Assembly (NCBI GenBank): GCA_903944255.1 | Contig: CAJARE010000311.1 | Location: 1 to 7,225 of the forward strand | Source of the DNA: an uncultured beta proteobacterium | GTDB taxonomy: Bacteria > Pseudomonadota > Gammaproteobacteria > Burkholderiales > Burkholderiaceae | Reading direction: 5' to 3' | Length of the DNA: 7,225 nt | In this document: positions 1 through 6,578 of the stretch, one piece after another | Layout of the letters: each line of letters starts with the position of its first letter | How positions within the stretch are numbered: position 1 is the stretch's first letter | The notes under the pieces: generated by a model | Told to the model about the DNA's origin: nothing | The model's input: the letters and a program-made list of their open reading frames with translations, nothing else | Databases searched by the model: none | Position numbers and translations under genes: made by a program

Positions 1-735
1 AACTTTGCCCCACCTATCAAAGTGGATGGCATCTTACGCCAACCAACGATTACCCACGATGATGTTATTACCCTCTTTCATGAAAGTGGTCATGGCCTTC
101 ATCACCTACTGACTCAGGTTGGTGCACTAGGGGGTTCTGGCATTAATGGCATGGAGTGGGATGCAGTAGAGCTGCCGAGTCAATTTATGGAAAACTTCTG
201 CTGGGAATGGGAAGTTCTGGAGAAAATGACAGCGCATGTGGGAACAGAAAAACCTTTGCCACGAGAACTCTTTGAAAAAATGCTCGCTGCTAAGAATTTC
301 CAGAATGGCTTAGCTACCCTGCGTCAAATTGTGATGTCCTTAACAGATTGGCGACTGCATTCAAGTTTTGATGCCATTCACGCATCAGGTCATGCTGTCC
401 TCGATGTTTCTAGAAAAATTGCTGCCGAGTACAGCATCATTCCTCAGCCAGAGATCTCAAGGTGGATTAATTCCTTTAGTCACATCTTTGCTGGTGGATA
501 TGCTGCTGGCTACTACAGTTATAAATGGGCCGAGGTCTTATCTGCTGATGCTTATGCTGCTTTTGAAGAAGCGGCGAAGCTGACTGGTAGCGTGCTAGAT
601 CTTGAAACGGGAATACGTTACCGAGAGGAAATTCTAGAGGTAGGTGGTAGTCGCCCTGCCGCCGAATCGTTCAAGGCTTTTCGTGGACGCGAGCCCAGTA
701 TCGATGCATTACTAAGACATGGTGGTTTGTCTTAG
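1..735 (+). CDS. prlC: Oligopeptidase A (M3 family zinc metallopeptidase), C-terminal part
   Basis: This is the 3' part of a cytoplasmic zinc endopeptidase of the M3 (thimet oligopeptidase) family, which degrades short peptides, including cleaved signal peptides. The frame is open from base 1, so the start lies outside the window; 244 residues are present against roughly 680-700 for the family. The zinc site HEXXH reads HESGH at residues 27-31 of the fragment (bases 79-93), followed by GLHH. The downstream helix with the third zinc ligand is present as WDAVELPSQFMENFCWEWE, as in E. coli OpdA, and AGYYSYKWAEVLSADAYAAF matches the conserved C-terminal substrate-binding region. The stop is TAG at 733-735. 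The next gene is convergent and ends 20 nt away. Family assignment is secure; the choice of prlC over a related M3 paralogue (dcp) is inferred from the local sequence. Confidence 0.93.
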   Translation, partial: NFAPPIKVDGILRQPTITHDDVITLFHESGHGLHHLLTQVGALGGSGINGMEWDAVELPSQFMENFCWEWEVLEKMTAHVGTEKPLPRELFEKMLAAKNFQNGLATLRQIVMSLTDWRLHSSFDAIHASGHAVLDVSRKIAAEYSIIPQPEISRWINSFSHIFAGGYAAGYYSYKWAEVLSADAYAAFEEAAKLTGSVLDLETGIRYREEILEVGGSRPAAESFKAFRGREPSIDALLRHGGLS

Positions 736-755
736 TAAGCACAAGTTATAAAAAA

Positions 756-917
756 TTAATTGTCTATTTTTTTGCAAAAAGAACTTGCAACAGATGCCAA
801 AAAATAAAGCACCATGCCAATGGCAAAGACGAGATAGCCACCGCCGTTGAAAATTTGCAGCAATCCTACTATCACTATGCCAAGGGCAAGAACGCTGAGT
901 AATGTTTTAGCAAACAT
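756..917 (-). CDS. Small two-helix membrane protein, function unknown
   Basis: This is a 53-residue open frame from ATG (917-915) to TAA (758-756). It begins MFAKTLLSVLALGIVIVG and ends in a basic tail, SSFCKKIDN. Two hydrophobic stretches, about residues 5-23 and 27-45, are separated by a turn with N-G-G-G (24-27), so the product is predicted to be an inner-membrane helical hairpin. A clear Shine-Dalgarno, GAGGG (929-925), sits 7 nt upstream of the ATG, which is the main reason for calling it real. A TTGACT at 965-960 could be a -35 box, but no good -10 box is visible at the right distance. The gene is convergent with prlC and 142 nt downstream of the cupin gene on the same strand. I do not recognise the family and assign no function. 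Confidence 0.65.
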   Translation of the reverse strand: MFAKTLLSVLALGIVIVGLLQIFNGGGYLVFAIGMVLYFLASVASSFCKKIDN

Positions 918-1059
918 ATTAATTCCCTCAAAAATATCTATTAATAATCAGTAATCTTAAGTCAAAAAGGGATTTCATGCGCTAGATGATATTTTGAGCA
1001 TCAACGCTGATATCTTCTAAAAATAGCTATAACAAGTGTCCGTTATCAGACCGTAATAT

Positions 1060-1521
1060 TTAATTTGGTTTGGCGCAGTCATCAGGCTTAATTTGGTCTG
1101 GCACTTGTTCACCCAAATACACACCGATGATTTTGACTGGCACCTTACCCGCTACCTTACCAAAATGACACCAATCAATCGCCTCTACGAAAGATGCGCC
1201 TGCTTTATAAGTTTTTTTACCTTTACTTCCGTAATCGACCTCTAGATCACCGGAGACTACATAAACAAATAAGGGAATGAGATGTTTATGAAGGCTAGTT
1301 TGCTTACCTACTGGAATCTCGATATTGAAAGCCTTAATGAGGGGCTTTCCTGCAGGATATTTAAAGTCTTGACCTAAGGTAGTCTTTGGTGCGCCTGCAA
1401 TCACGATAGGTGTCGCCTCAATATCTTCATAAGCAACCGGTCCATCAACATGCGTTAACGCATAGGTATTCATAACGGTACTCAGTAACGCAGTTGTAAA
1501 AAATAGCTTAATTAGTTTCAT
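1060..1521 (-). CDS. Secreted cupin-domain protein
   Basis: This 153-residue protein starts MKLIKLFFTTALLSTVMNTYA, a typical Sec signal peptide with likely cleavage after Ala21, so the mature protein should be periplasmic. The remainder is a single small cupin barrel. Cupin motif 1 is recognisable as G72-(X5)-H78-K-H80 and G91, but the usual metal-binding Glu is Leu84. Motif 2 retains His119 in WCHFGK. Two cysteines in the mature part (118 and 149) could form a disulfide. ATG at 1521 is supported by AGGGAG about 7 nt upstream. The gene begins 30 nt after the xth stop on the same strand, so co-transcription with xth is plausible. No clear terminator follows it. Cupins of this size have many roles, so substrate and function cannot be given. 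Confidence 0.8.
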   Translation of the reverse strand: MKLIKLFFTTALLSTVMNTYALTHVDGPVAYEDIEATPIVIAGAPKTTLGQDFKYPAGKPLIKAFNIEIPVGKQTSLHKHLIPLFVYVVSGDLEVDYGSKGKKTYKAGASFVEAIDWCHFGKVAGKVPVKIIGVYLGEQVPDQIKPDDCAKPN

Positions 1522-1551
1522 GATGAACTCCCTCTTTAATATATTTGTAGA

Positions 1552-2397
1552 TTACTTATTAATCGTGGCAATCACAGGGGCATGATCTGACGGCTGCTCC
1601 CAGCTTCTTGGTTCTTTATCCACAATACTAGCTTGGCATTTTATCTTCAATGCTTCGCTCAGTAAAATGTGATCAATGCGCAAGCCTGCATTTCTTCTAA
1701 AGGCCATCATACGGTAATCCCACCAGCTGTATATTTTCGGGGCTTGTTCAAACATCCTAAAGGAATCATGAAGCCCAAGCCCCAGCAATTCCTGGAATGC
1801 GCTTCTTTCTGCTGGAGAAACAAGGTTCTGACCTTCCCATGCCTTAGGATCATGCACGTCTGCATCGGCTGGTGCAATATTGAAGTCGCCCAAAAGTGCT
1901 AGGCGTTTGTTTTGCTCTAGCTCTTCTGTTAACCAAGTTTGTAGTTTTTTTAACCAATCTAGCTTGTAAACGAACTTATCGCTATCTGGGGACTGTCCAT
2001 TTGGGAAGTATGCTGAAATGAGCCTGATAGGTTGTATTCCTGCAAAAGGAATTGTTGCAGCCAAGATGCGCTGCTGCTCATCATTGTTACCTGGAATATT
2101 TCTAATGGGATTTAGAAAGGTGGTTGTCGCATCTGATGCAATTGGAGCTAACGCAGCTTTACGAACAATAATAGCAACGCCGTTATAAGTCTTTTGTCCA
2201 GCGGCCAGACTAAGGTAGCCAGCAGATTCCAACTCTTGATGGGGATACTTATCATCTATCAGCTTAAGCTCTTGTAAGCACAGAGCATCAATTGGTTGTT
2301 TCTTTTGTTCTTGATCTTGCAGCCAACGAAGTACGTGTGGAAGGCGAACTTTTAAAGAGTTCACATTCCATGCGGCAATTCGAATTGAATCAGTCAT
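1552..2397 (-). CDS. xth: Exodeoxyribonuclease III / AP endonuclease
   Basis: This 281-residue protein is a full-length member of the ExoIII (XthA/ExoA) family. These Mg2+-dependent enzymes cut the backbone 5' of abasic sites and remove 3' blocking groups and nucleotides in base excision repair. The expected active-site residues are all visible: Asn11 (WNVNSL), Glu43 (LQELK), Tyr130 (SAYFPNG), Asp171 and Asn173 (GDFNIAP), Asp242 (RIDHILLS), and Asp271-His272 (SDHAPV). The aromatic YSWWDYR segment (223-229) is also conserved. The ATG at 2397 overlaps the 3' end of ntrC by 8 nt (ATGACTGA), and GGGA lies just upstream inside ntrC. This implies translational coupling and shared transcription with the nitrogen regulators. 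Whether it belongs to the XthA or ExoA subgroup is not decided here. Confidence 0.95.
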   Translation of the reverse strand: MTDSIRIAAWNVNSLKVRLPHVLRWLQDQEQKKQPIDALCLQELKLIDDKYPHQELESAGYLSLAAGQKTYNGVAIIVRKAALAPIASDATTTFLNPIRNIPGNNDEQQRILAATIPFAGIQPIRLISAYFPNGQSPDSDKFVYKLDWLKKLQTWLTEELEQNKRLALLGDFNIAPADADVHDPKAWEGQNLVSPAERSAFQELLGLGLHDSFRMFEQAPKIYSWWDYRMMAFRRNAGLRIDHILLSEALKIKCQASIVDKEPRSWEQPSDHAPVIATINK

Positions 2398-3841
2398 CTA
2401 TCCCTAGCTCCTGCAGCTTACGGGTAATGGTATTGCGACCAATGCCTAATCGTTGAGCTGCCTCTACACGGCGTCCGCGCGTCACTTCAAGTGCAGCCTG
2501 TAACACGACTTTTTCAAAACGAGCACTAAGCGCGTCGTACACCTCTTGATTACCATCTTGCAGCATTTTGACTGCTAAACGTCCAAGACCACTCTCCCAA
2601 TCACTACTCACAGCTTTAGCTCCTGCGAGATTTTCAGGAGAAGATTCTCCATGCAAAATGAGAGTTGGCGCACTTGCCTCGGCAACAATATCAGCAGGTA
2701 AATCACCTAATCCAATCACATTGGCAGGTGACATTACCGTTAGCCAGTGACATAAGTTCTCTAATTGACGCACATTACCCGGAAATGGCATTGCGCTAAT
2801 TTCTTTTAAAACCTCATCTGAGAGTTTCTTGGGATCTACAGCAAGAGACTTAGCGCAAATGAGCATGAAGTGCCTAGCTAAGGCAGGAATATCTTCACTG
2901 CGTTCGCGCAAAGAAGGCATCCGCAAACGAATCACATTTAAACGATGTAATAAATCTTCACGGAATGCGCCCGAAGCAACACGTGCTTCTAGATTTTGAT
3001 GAGTAGTTGCGATGATACGGACATTTGCTTTGATAGGATCTTGACCACCAATGCGATAAAAATGCCCATCCGTTAAGACACGCAATAATCTCGTTTGTAA
3101 ATCAAAAGGGAGATCTGCAACCTCGCCTAAAAATAAAGTACCACCATCAGCTTGCTCAAAACGGCCACGACGTAATGTGAGCGCCCCCGGAAAGGCGCCC
3201 CGCTCATGGCCAAAAAGCTCAGACTCTAATAAATCTTTTGGAACCGCAGAGGTGCTCAAAGAGACAAAGGGTCCTTTAGCACGCGGACTATGTTTATGCA
3301 AAGCATGGGCAACCAATTCTTTACCAGTGCCTGATTCGCCTGTAATCAGAACTGTCGCGTGTGATTGCGCTAAGCGCCCAATAGCACGAAAAATTTCCTG
3401 CATTGCTGGCGCCTGACCAATAATCTCGCTAGCCTCTTGGCGCCAGCCTGCTGGCTCCTTAGCGCCAGATTCATTACGAATTCCTTGCTCTACTGCCCGA
3501 TGAATGAGTTCAACTGCTTTATCTACATCAAAGGGTTTTGTTAGATACTCAAACGCACCACCCTGAAAAGAGGAAACTGCTGAATCCAAGTCAGAGTATG
3601 CCGTCATGATGATCACGGGTAAGTTTGGATGACTGGCTTTAACATGCTGCAATAGATCTAAACCATTTCCACGTGGCATCCGGATATCCGAAATCAACAC
3701 TTGCGGGGTCTCTTTATCCAGCGCATTCAATACATCGTTTGGATTAGAAAAGCTTTTATGCGGAATATTCTCACGCGCTAGTGCTTTTTCTAATACCCAA
3801 CGAATAGATTGATCATCGTCAACGATCCAGATTGGTTTCAT
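2390..3841 (-). CDS. ntrC: Nitrogen regulation response regulator NtrC, with altered AAA+ residues
   Basis: This is a 483-residue NtrC (GlnG) with the standard three domains. The receiver (about 1-120) has Asp8-10, phospho-acceptor Asp52, Thr80 and Lys102. The AAA+ domain (about 138-370) keeps Walker A GESGTGKE (168-175), sensor I (ATTHQN), the arginine fingers (FREDLLHR, 293-300) and PGNVRQLEN. The C-terminal Fis-type helix-turn-helix (about 440-483, AAQRLGIGRNTITRKL) is intact. Three residues depart from the family: the sigma-54-contacting GAFTGA loop is GAFPGA (Pro218, codon CCG), the Walker B Asp is Gly239 (FLGE instead of FLDE), and the glutamate-switch Asn is Ser196. The Trp usual before PGNVR is Phe353. 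The reading frame is unbroken. It overlaps ntrB by one base (TGATG), with AGGAG 7-8 nt upstream of its ATG. DNA binding and phosphorylation look preserved, but canonical ATP-driven sigma-54 activation is doubtful. Confidence 0.95.
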   Translation of the reverse strand: MKPIWIVDDDQSIRWVLEKALARENIPHKSFSNPNDVLNALDKETPQVLISDIRMPRGNGLDLLQHVKASHPNLPVIIMTAYSDLDSAVSSFQGGAFEYLTKPFDVDKAVELIHRAVEQGIRNESGAKEPAGWRQEASEIIGQAPAMQEIFRAIGRLAQSHATVLITGESGTGKELVAHALHKHSPRAKGPFVSLSTSAVPKDLLESELFGHERGAFPGALTLRRGRFEQADGGTLFLGEVADLPFDLQTRLLRVLTDGHFYRIGGQDPIKANVRIIATTHQNLEARVASGAFREDLLHRLNVIRLRMPSLRERSEDIPALARHFMLICAKSLAVDPKKLSDEVLKEISAMPFPGNVRQLENLCHWLTVMSPANVIGLGDLPADIVAEASAPTLILHGESSPENLAGAKAVSSDWESGLGRLAVKMLQDGNQEVYDALSARFEKVVLQAALEVTRGRRVEAAQRLGIGRNTITRKLQELGIDD

Positions 3842-4971
3842 CAGTTTTTCTCCTGCCTACGGTATGGAATTTGAATATGAAAATCGGTACGTCCAGGGCG
3901 GCTATCGCATGCGATAAATCCCTGGTGCTGCTGAACAAAGGTTTGCGCTAAGGTCAGACCCAGGCCACTACCACCTTCTCTACCAGAAACCAATGGAAAG
4001 AAAATGCGTTCGCTAATATCCTCTGGGATACCAGGGCCGTTATCAATCACGTGAAGATCCAAAGCGAGTTTGTAACGCTGTTTTGATATCGTGACCGATC
4101 TTGCGATACGGGTTTTGAGTTCGATTTGTGCAGCACCCAAGCGAATCTCTTCAGAAAGCGCTTGTGCAGCGTTATGCACAATATTGAGTACCGCCTGAAT
4201 GAGTTGCTCGCGATCACCCAAAATATCTGGCAGGCTAGTATCATAGTTCCGAATAATTCGCAGACCCTTAGGGAATTCAGCCAACACCAAACTACGCACA
4301 CGCTCCAAAGCTTCATGCAGATTAAAAGACTCCATCACATGAGCTTTACGATGTGGGGCCAGTAAACGATCTACCAAAGTCTGTAAACGATCAGACTCTT
4401 TAATAATGACTTGCGTGTATTCACGCAAACCTTTCTCAGGCAACTCAAACTCTAATAATTGTGCAGCCCCACGAATTCCGCCTAAGGGATTTTTAATTTC
4501 ATGCGCTAAATTACGCATTAACTGTTTGTTCGCCTCTACTTGCTGCGTAACACGCTCATCGCGCTCACTTCTTAACTGCTGATCAATCGGAAACCATTCC
4601 ATCATGAGAAGCGAAGGATCCTCTAATGGGGCTATCACCACATGTGCCGATATAGAGTCCTGATGAATACTGCCGGGTAATGAATGCAGCACCATTTCTT
4701 GACGTTGGGCTGCAGCATGGCCAAGCCTAACCTCCTCAACCATAGAATTTAAAGCATTATTATCACCAAATAAATCATGCAGGGATTGACCCTCAAGTGA
4801 TTTACGTGAGAGATCCAAGGCAGCCTCTGCAGCTGGATTCACATAAACCAATTGATAGCCCTCTGCCTCAAATACCACAATGGCATTTGGCATCTGATCA
4901 AGCAATGTCGGAAAAAAAGGAGCAGCCGAAGCTGCTCCCTTGAACGAATTGCGCAACAGACCTGCGCTCAA
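3841..4971 (-). CDS. ntrB: Nitrogen regulation sensor histidine kinase NtrB
   Basis: This 376-residue cytosolic kinase/phosphatase (GlnL/NtrB) phosphorylates NtrC under nitrogen limitation and is controlled through PII. A PAS domain (about 23-125; NAIVVFEAEG, VYVNPAAEAAL) is followed by the dimerisation and phospho-acceptor region with His157 in LAHEIKNPLGG. The HATPase domain follows, with N-box Asn267 (NIVHNAAQAL), G1 box DNGPGIP (310-316) and G2 box GREGGSGLGL (330-339). There are no membrane helices, as expected. The start chosen is TTG at 4971-4969, because AAGGAG (4982-4977) lies 5 nt upstream; the first in-frame ATG (Met27) has no Shine-Dalgarno and would begin inside the PAS domain edge. 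It starts 14 nt after glnA and ends in a TGATG overlap with ntrC. Codons 12-20 encode an intrinsic terminator structure (listed separately). Confidence 0.94.
   Translation of the reverse strand: MSAGLLRNSFKGAASAAPFFPTLLDQMPNAIVVFEAEGYQLVYVNPAAEAALDLSRKSLEGQSLHDLFGDNNALNSMVEEVRLGHAAAQRQEMVLHSLPGSIHQDSISAHVVIAPLEDPSLLMMEWFPIDQQLRSERDERVTQQVEANKQLMRNLAHEIKNPLGGIRGAAQLLEFELPEKGLREYTQVIIKESDRLQTLVDRLLAPHRKAHVMESFNLHEALERVRSLVLAEFPKGLRIIRNYDTSLPDILGDREQLIQAVLNIVHNAAQALSEEIRLGAAQIELKTRIARSVTISKQRYKLALDLHVIDNGPGIPEDISERIFFPLVSGREGGSGLGLTLAQTFVQQHQGFIACDSRPGRTDFHIQIPYRRQEKN
4912..4938 (-). terminator. Intrinsic terminator inside the 5' end of ntrB
   Basis: Read on the minus strand, GGAGCAGC (4938-4931), a TTCG loop (4930-4927) and GCTGCTCC (4926-4919) form a perfect 8-bp stem, followed at once by seven T (4918-4912). 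The stem can extend by G-U and A-U pairs into the AAG before it. This is the standard form of a Rho-independent terminator with the very stable UUCG tetraloop. It starts 48 nt after the glnA stop, so it can end a glnA transcript, but it also lies in ntrB codons 12-20 (Gly-Ala-Ala-Ser-Ala-Ala-Pro-Phe-Phe). Transcription of ntrBC from the glnA promoter must pass it, presumably helped by ribosomes translating from the TTG. Confidence 0.88.
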
Positions 4972-4976
4972 GTTCT

Positions 4977-4982
4977 CTCCTT
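4977..4982 (-). promoter_or_regulatory. Shine-Dalgarno deciding the TTG start of ntrB
   Basis: AAGGAG reads on the minus strand 5 nt before the TTG at 4971-4969, within the 14-nt glnA-ntrB gap. It is close to the ideal anti-16S match and is the evidence for starting ntrB at a non-ATG codon. Pairing a strong ribosome site with a weak start codon directly before a terminator hairpin may matter for regulation. Confidence 0.8.
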
Positions 4983-4985
4983 CGC

Positions 4986-6401
4986 TTACAGGGAGTAGTA
5001 CATATCAAATTCGATTGGATGGGTTGTCATACGGAAACGTGTGACATCTTCCATCTTCAAATTGATATAGGCATCAAGCATAGACTCTGTAAATACACCA
5101 CCGCGAGTCAAGAATTCATGATCCTTCTCCAAGGCAGCCAATGCTTCTTCTAGGCTTGCGCAAACTGTTGGGATCTTTGCATCCTCTTCAGGTGGCAAGT
5201 CATACAAGTTCTTATCAGCAGCTTCGCCTGGATGAATCTTGTTCTGCACGCCATCCAAACCAGCCATCAAGAGTGCCGAGAATGCCAAATATGGGTTGGC
5301 CAATGGATCTGGGAAACGAGTCTCAATCCGACGACCCTTAGGACTAGAAACGTGTGGAATACGAATCGAAGCAGAGCGGTTACGTGCTGAATAAGCCAAC
5401 TTCACTGGAGCCTCAAAACCTGGGACCAAACGCTTGTATGAGTTTGTGCCTGGATTGGTGATCGCATTCAACGCTTTGGCATGCTTAATAATGCCGCCAA
5501 TGTAGAACAGAGCGAACTCTGACAAACCAGCATAACCATTGCCGGCAAATAAGTTCTCACCATTTTTCCAAACAGATTGATGAACGTGCATACCAGATCC
5601 GTTATCACCTACAACTGGCTTAGGCATAAAGGTTGCAGTCTTGCCATAAGCATGTGCAACGTTTTGTACAACGTATTTCTGCCAAATAGTCCAGTCAGCA
5701 CGCTGTACTAATGTGCTGAACTTGGTGCCTAACTCGTTCTGACCTTGACCAGCAACTTCATGATGATGGACTTCAACTGGGATACCCAATGATTCAAGGA
5801 TCAAACACATTTCAGAACGCATATCTTGGAATGTATCTACTGGAGCGACTGGGAAATAACCGCCCTTCTTACCTGGACGGTGACCAGTGTTACCACCTTC
5901 GATTACTTTTGATGAAGACCATGGCGCTTCTTCAGAATCTATCTTCACGAAGCAACCCTGCATGTCAGCACCCCAGCGAACGCCATCAAAAATGAAGAAC
6001 TCTGGCTCTGGACCAAAGTAAGCAGCGTCACCCAAACCAGTGCTCTTCAAATATGCCTCTGCACGTTTTCCAATAGAGCGTGGATCACGGTCATAACCTT
6101 TGCCGTCAGCAGGCTCGATCACATCACAAGTCAACACTAATGTTGGCTCTTCATAAAATGGATCAATGTATGCAGCTGTTGGATCTGGTTTAAGCAACAT
6201 ATCGGATGCTTCAATTCCCTTCCAGCCAGCAATAGAGGAACCGTCAAATGCATGACCGCTCTCAAACTTGTCTTCGTCAAAGGCGGAAATAGGTACTGTA
6301 GTGTGTTGTTCTTTACCCTTTGTATCCACAAAGCGGAAGTCTACGAAAGTACATTCCTTCTCTTTTACTAACTTCATCACATCAGCGACGGTCTTCGTCA
6401 T
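4986..6401 (-). CDS. glnA: Glutamine synthetase, type I
   Basis: This 471-residue GSI enzyme makes glutamine from glutamate, ammonium and ATP as a cytosolic dodecamer, and is the entry point of ammonium assimilation. Hallmarks in order are DGSSIAGW (53-60, with the conserved Asp53), metal ligands in PEPEFF (Glu132, Glu134), HHHEVAGQGQNE (Glu215, Glu223), GSGMHVHQS (His272), the flap NPGTNSYKRLVPG (316-328), and RIETRFPDP (Glu360, Arg362). The adenylylation site is present as Tyr400 in NLYDLPPEE, so control by GlnE-type adenylyltransferase is expected. Length equals that of enterobacterial GlnA. The ATG at 6401 has GAGGAG (6413-6408) 6 nt upstream. It is the first gene of a glnA-ntrB-ntrC arrangement, and its upstream region carries NtrC-type dyads and a -24/-12-like element. 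Confidence 0.98.
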   Translation of the reverse strand: MTKTVADVMKLVKEKECTFVDFRFVDTKGKEQHTTVPISAFDEDKFESGHAFDGSSIAGWKGIEASDMLLKPDPTAAYIDPFYEEPTLVLTCDVIEPADGKGYDRDPRSIGKRAEAYLKSTGLGDAAYFGPEPEFFIFDGVRWGADMQGCFVKIDSEEAPWSSSKVIEGGNTGHRPGKKGGYFPVAPVDTFQDMRSEMCLILESLGIPVEVHHHEVAGQGQNELGTKFSTLVQRADWTIWQKYVVQNVAHAYGKTATFMPKPVVGDNGSGMHVHQSVWKNGENLFAGNGYAGLSEFALFYIGGIIKHAKALNAITNPGTNSYKRLVPGFEAPVKLAYSARNRSASIRIPHVSSPKGRRIETRFPDPLANPYLAFSALLMAGLDGVQNKIHPGEAADKNLYDLPPEEDAKIPTVCASLEEALAALEKDHEFLTRGGVFTESMLDAYINLKMEDVTRFRMTTHPIEFDMYYSL

Positions 6402-6465
6402 GCAAATCTCCTCTATTAACTAAATTCGGAATTCAAACTTAAGGCATACACCCTTGTTCATTCCA

Positions 6466-6482
6466 GGCACCAAACATGCCTA
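6466..6482 (-). promoter_or_regulatory. Candidate sigma-54 (-24/-12) promoter of glnA
   Basis: On the minus strand TAGGCATG (6482-6475), four bases, then GTGCC (6470-6466) gives the invariant GG (-24) and GC (-12) with exactly 10 nt between them. Against TGGCACG-N4-TTGCW it matches 8 of 12 informative positions, so it is moderate. It predicts a start near 6455 and a leader of about 54 nt. The two NtrC-type dyads upstream support it. The element is also a short inverted repeat (AGGCA-N7-TGCCT), so a protein-binding site is an alternative. I found no convincing sigma-70 promoter in the same interval. Confidence 0.5.
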
Positions 6483-6529
6483 ATGGATGTATGTAATTTA
6501 CTGAAGTAAACAAGTGAGAACAGCCATTA

Positions 6530-6548
6530 TTGCACTGTTTAAGTGCTC
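6530..6548. promoter_or_regulatory. NtrC-type dyad 2, promoter-proximal
   Basis: The plus strand reads TTGCAC, seven bases, then GTGCTC. This matches the NtrC core architecture (GCAC-N7-GTGC) with one arm imperfect. Its centre (6539) is about 84 bp upstream of the predicted glnA start and 52 bp, close to five helical turns, from dyad 1, so the two NtrC dimers would lie on the same DNA face. Confidence 0.65.
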
Positions 6549-6578
6549 AAATACCTGTGATATAGCGAATAAAGCATC

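Noticed and set aside
742..797. Terminator between the convergent prlC and small membrane gene
   Set aside because: There is a T-run and short repeats such as TTGCAA, but no stem of useful strength placed before the T-run on either strand.
938..965. Sigma-70 promoter for the small membrane protein (TTGACT at 965-960)
   Set aside because: The -35 box is good, but the hexamers 16-17 nt downstream match the -10 consensus at only about three positions.
1029..1046. Possible terminator after the cupin gene (minus strand, ATAAC / GTTAT with an 8-nt loop, then a short T-run)
   Set aside because: The stem is only 5 bp and A/T-rich, and the T-run is offset by several bases; too weak to call.
4047..4365. 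Open frames of 79-89 codons overlapping ntrB in other frames
   Set aside because: They lie inside a gene with clear domain motifs, have no ribosome sites of note and no recognisable protein features.
4891..4893. ATG (Met27) as the real ntrB start, which would leave the terminator purely intergenic
   Set aside because: No Shine-Dalgarno precedes it, the T-run of the terminator is directly upstream, and AAGGAG is ideally placed for the TTG at 4971. Kept only as the main alternative.
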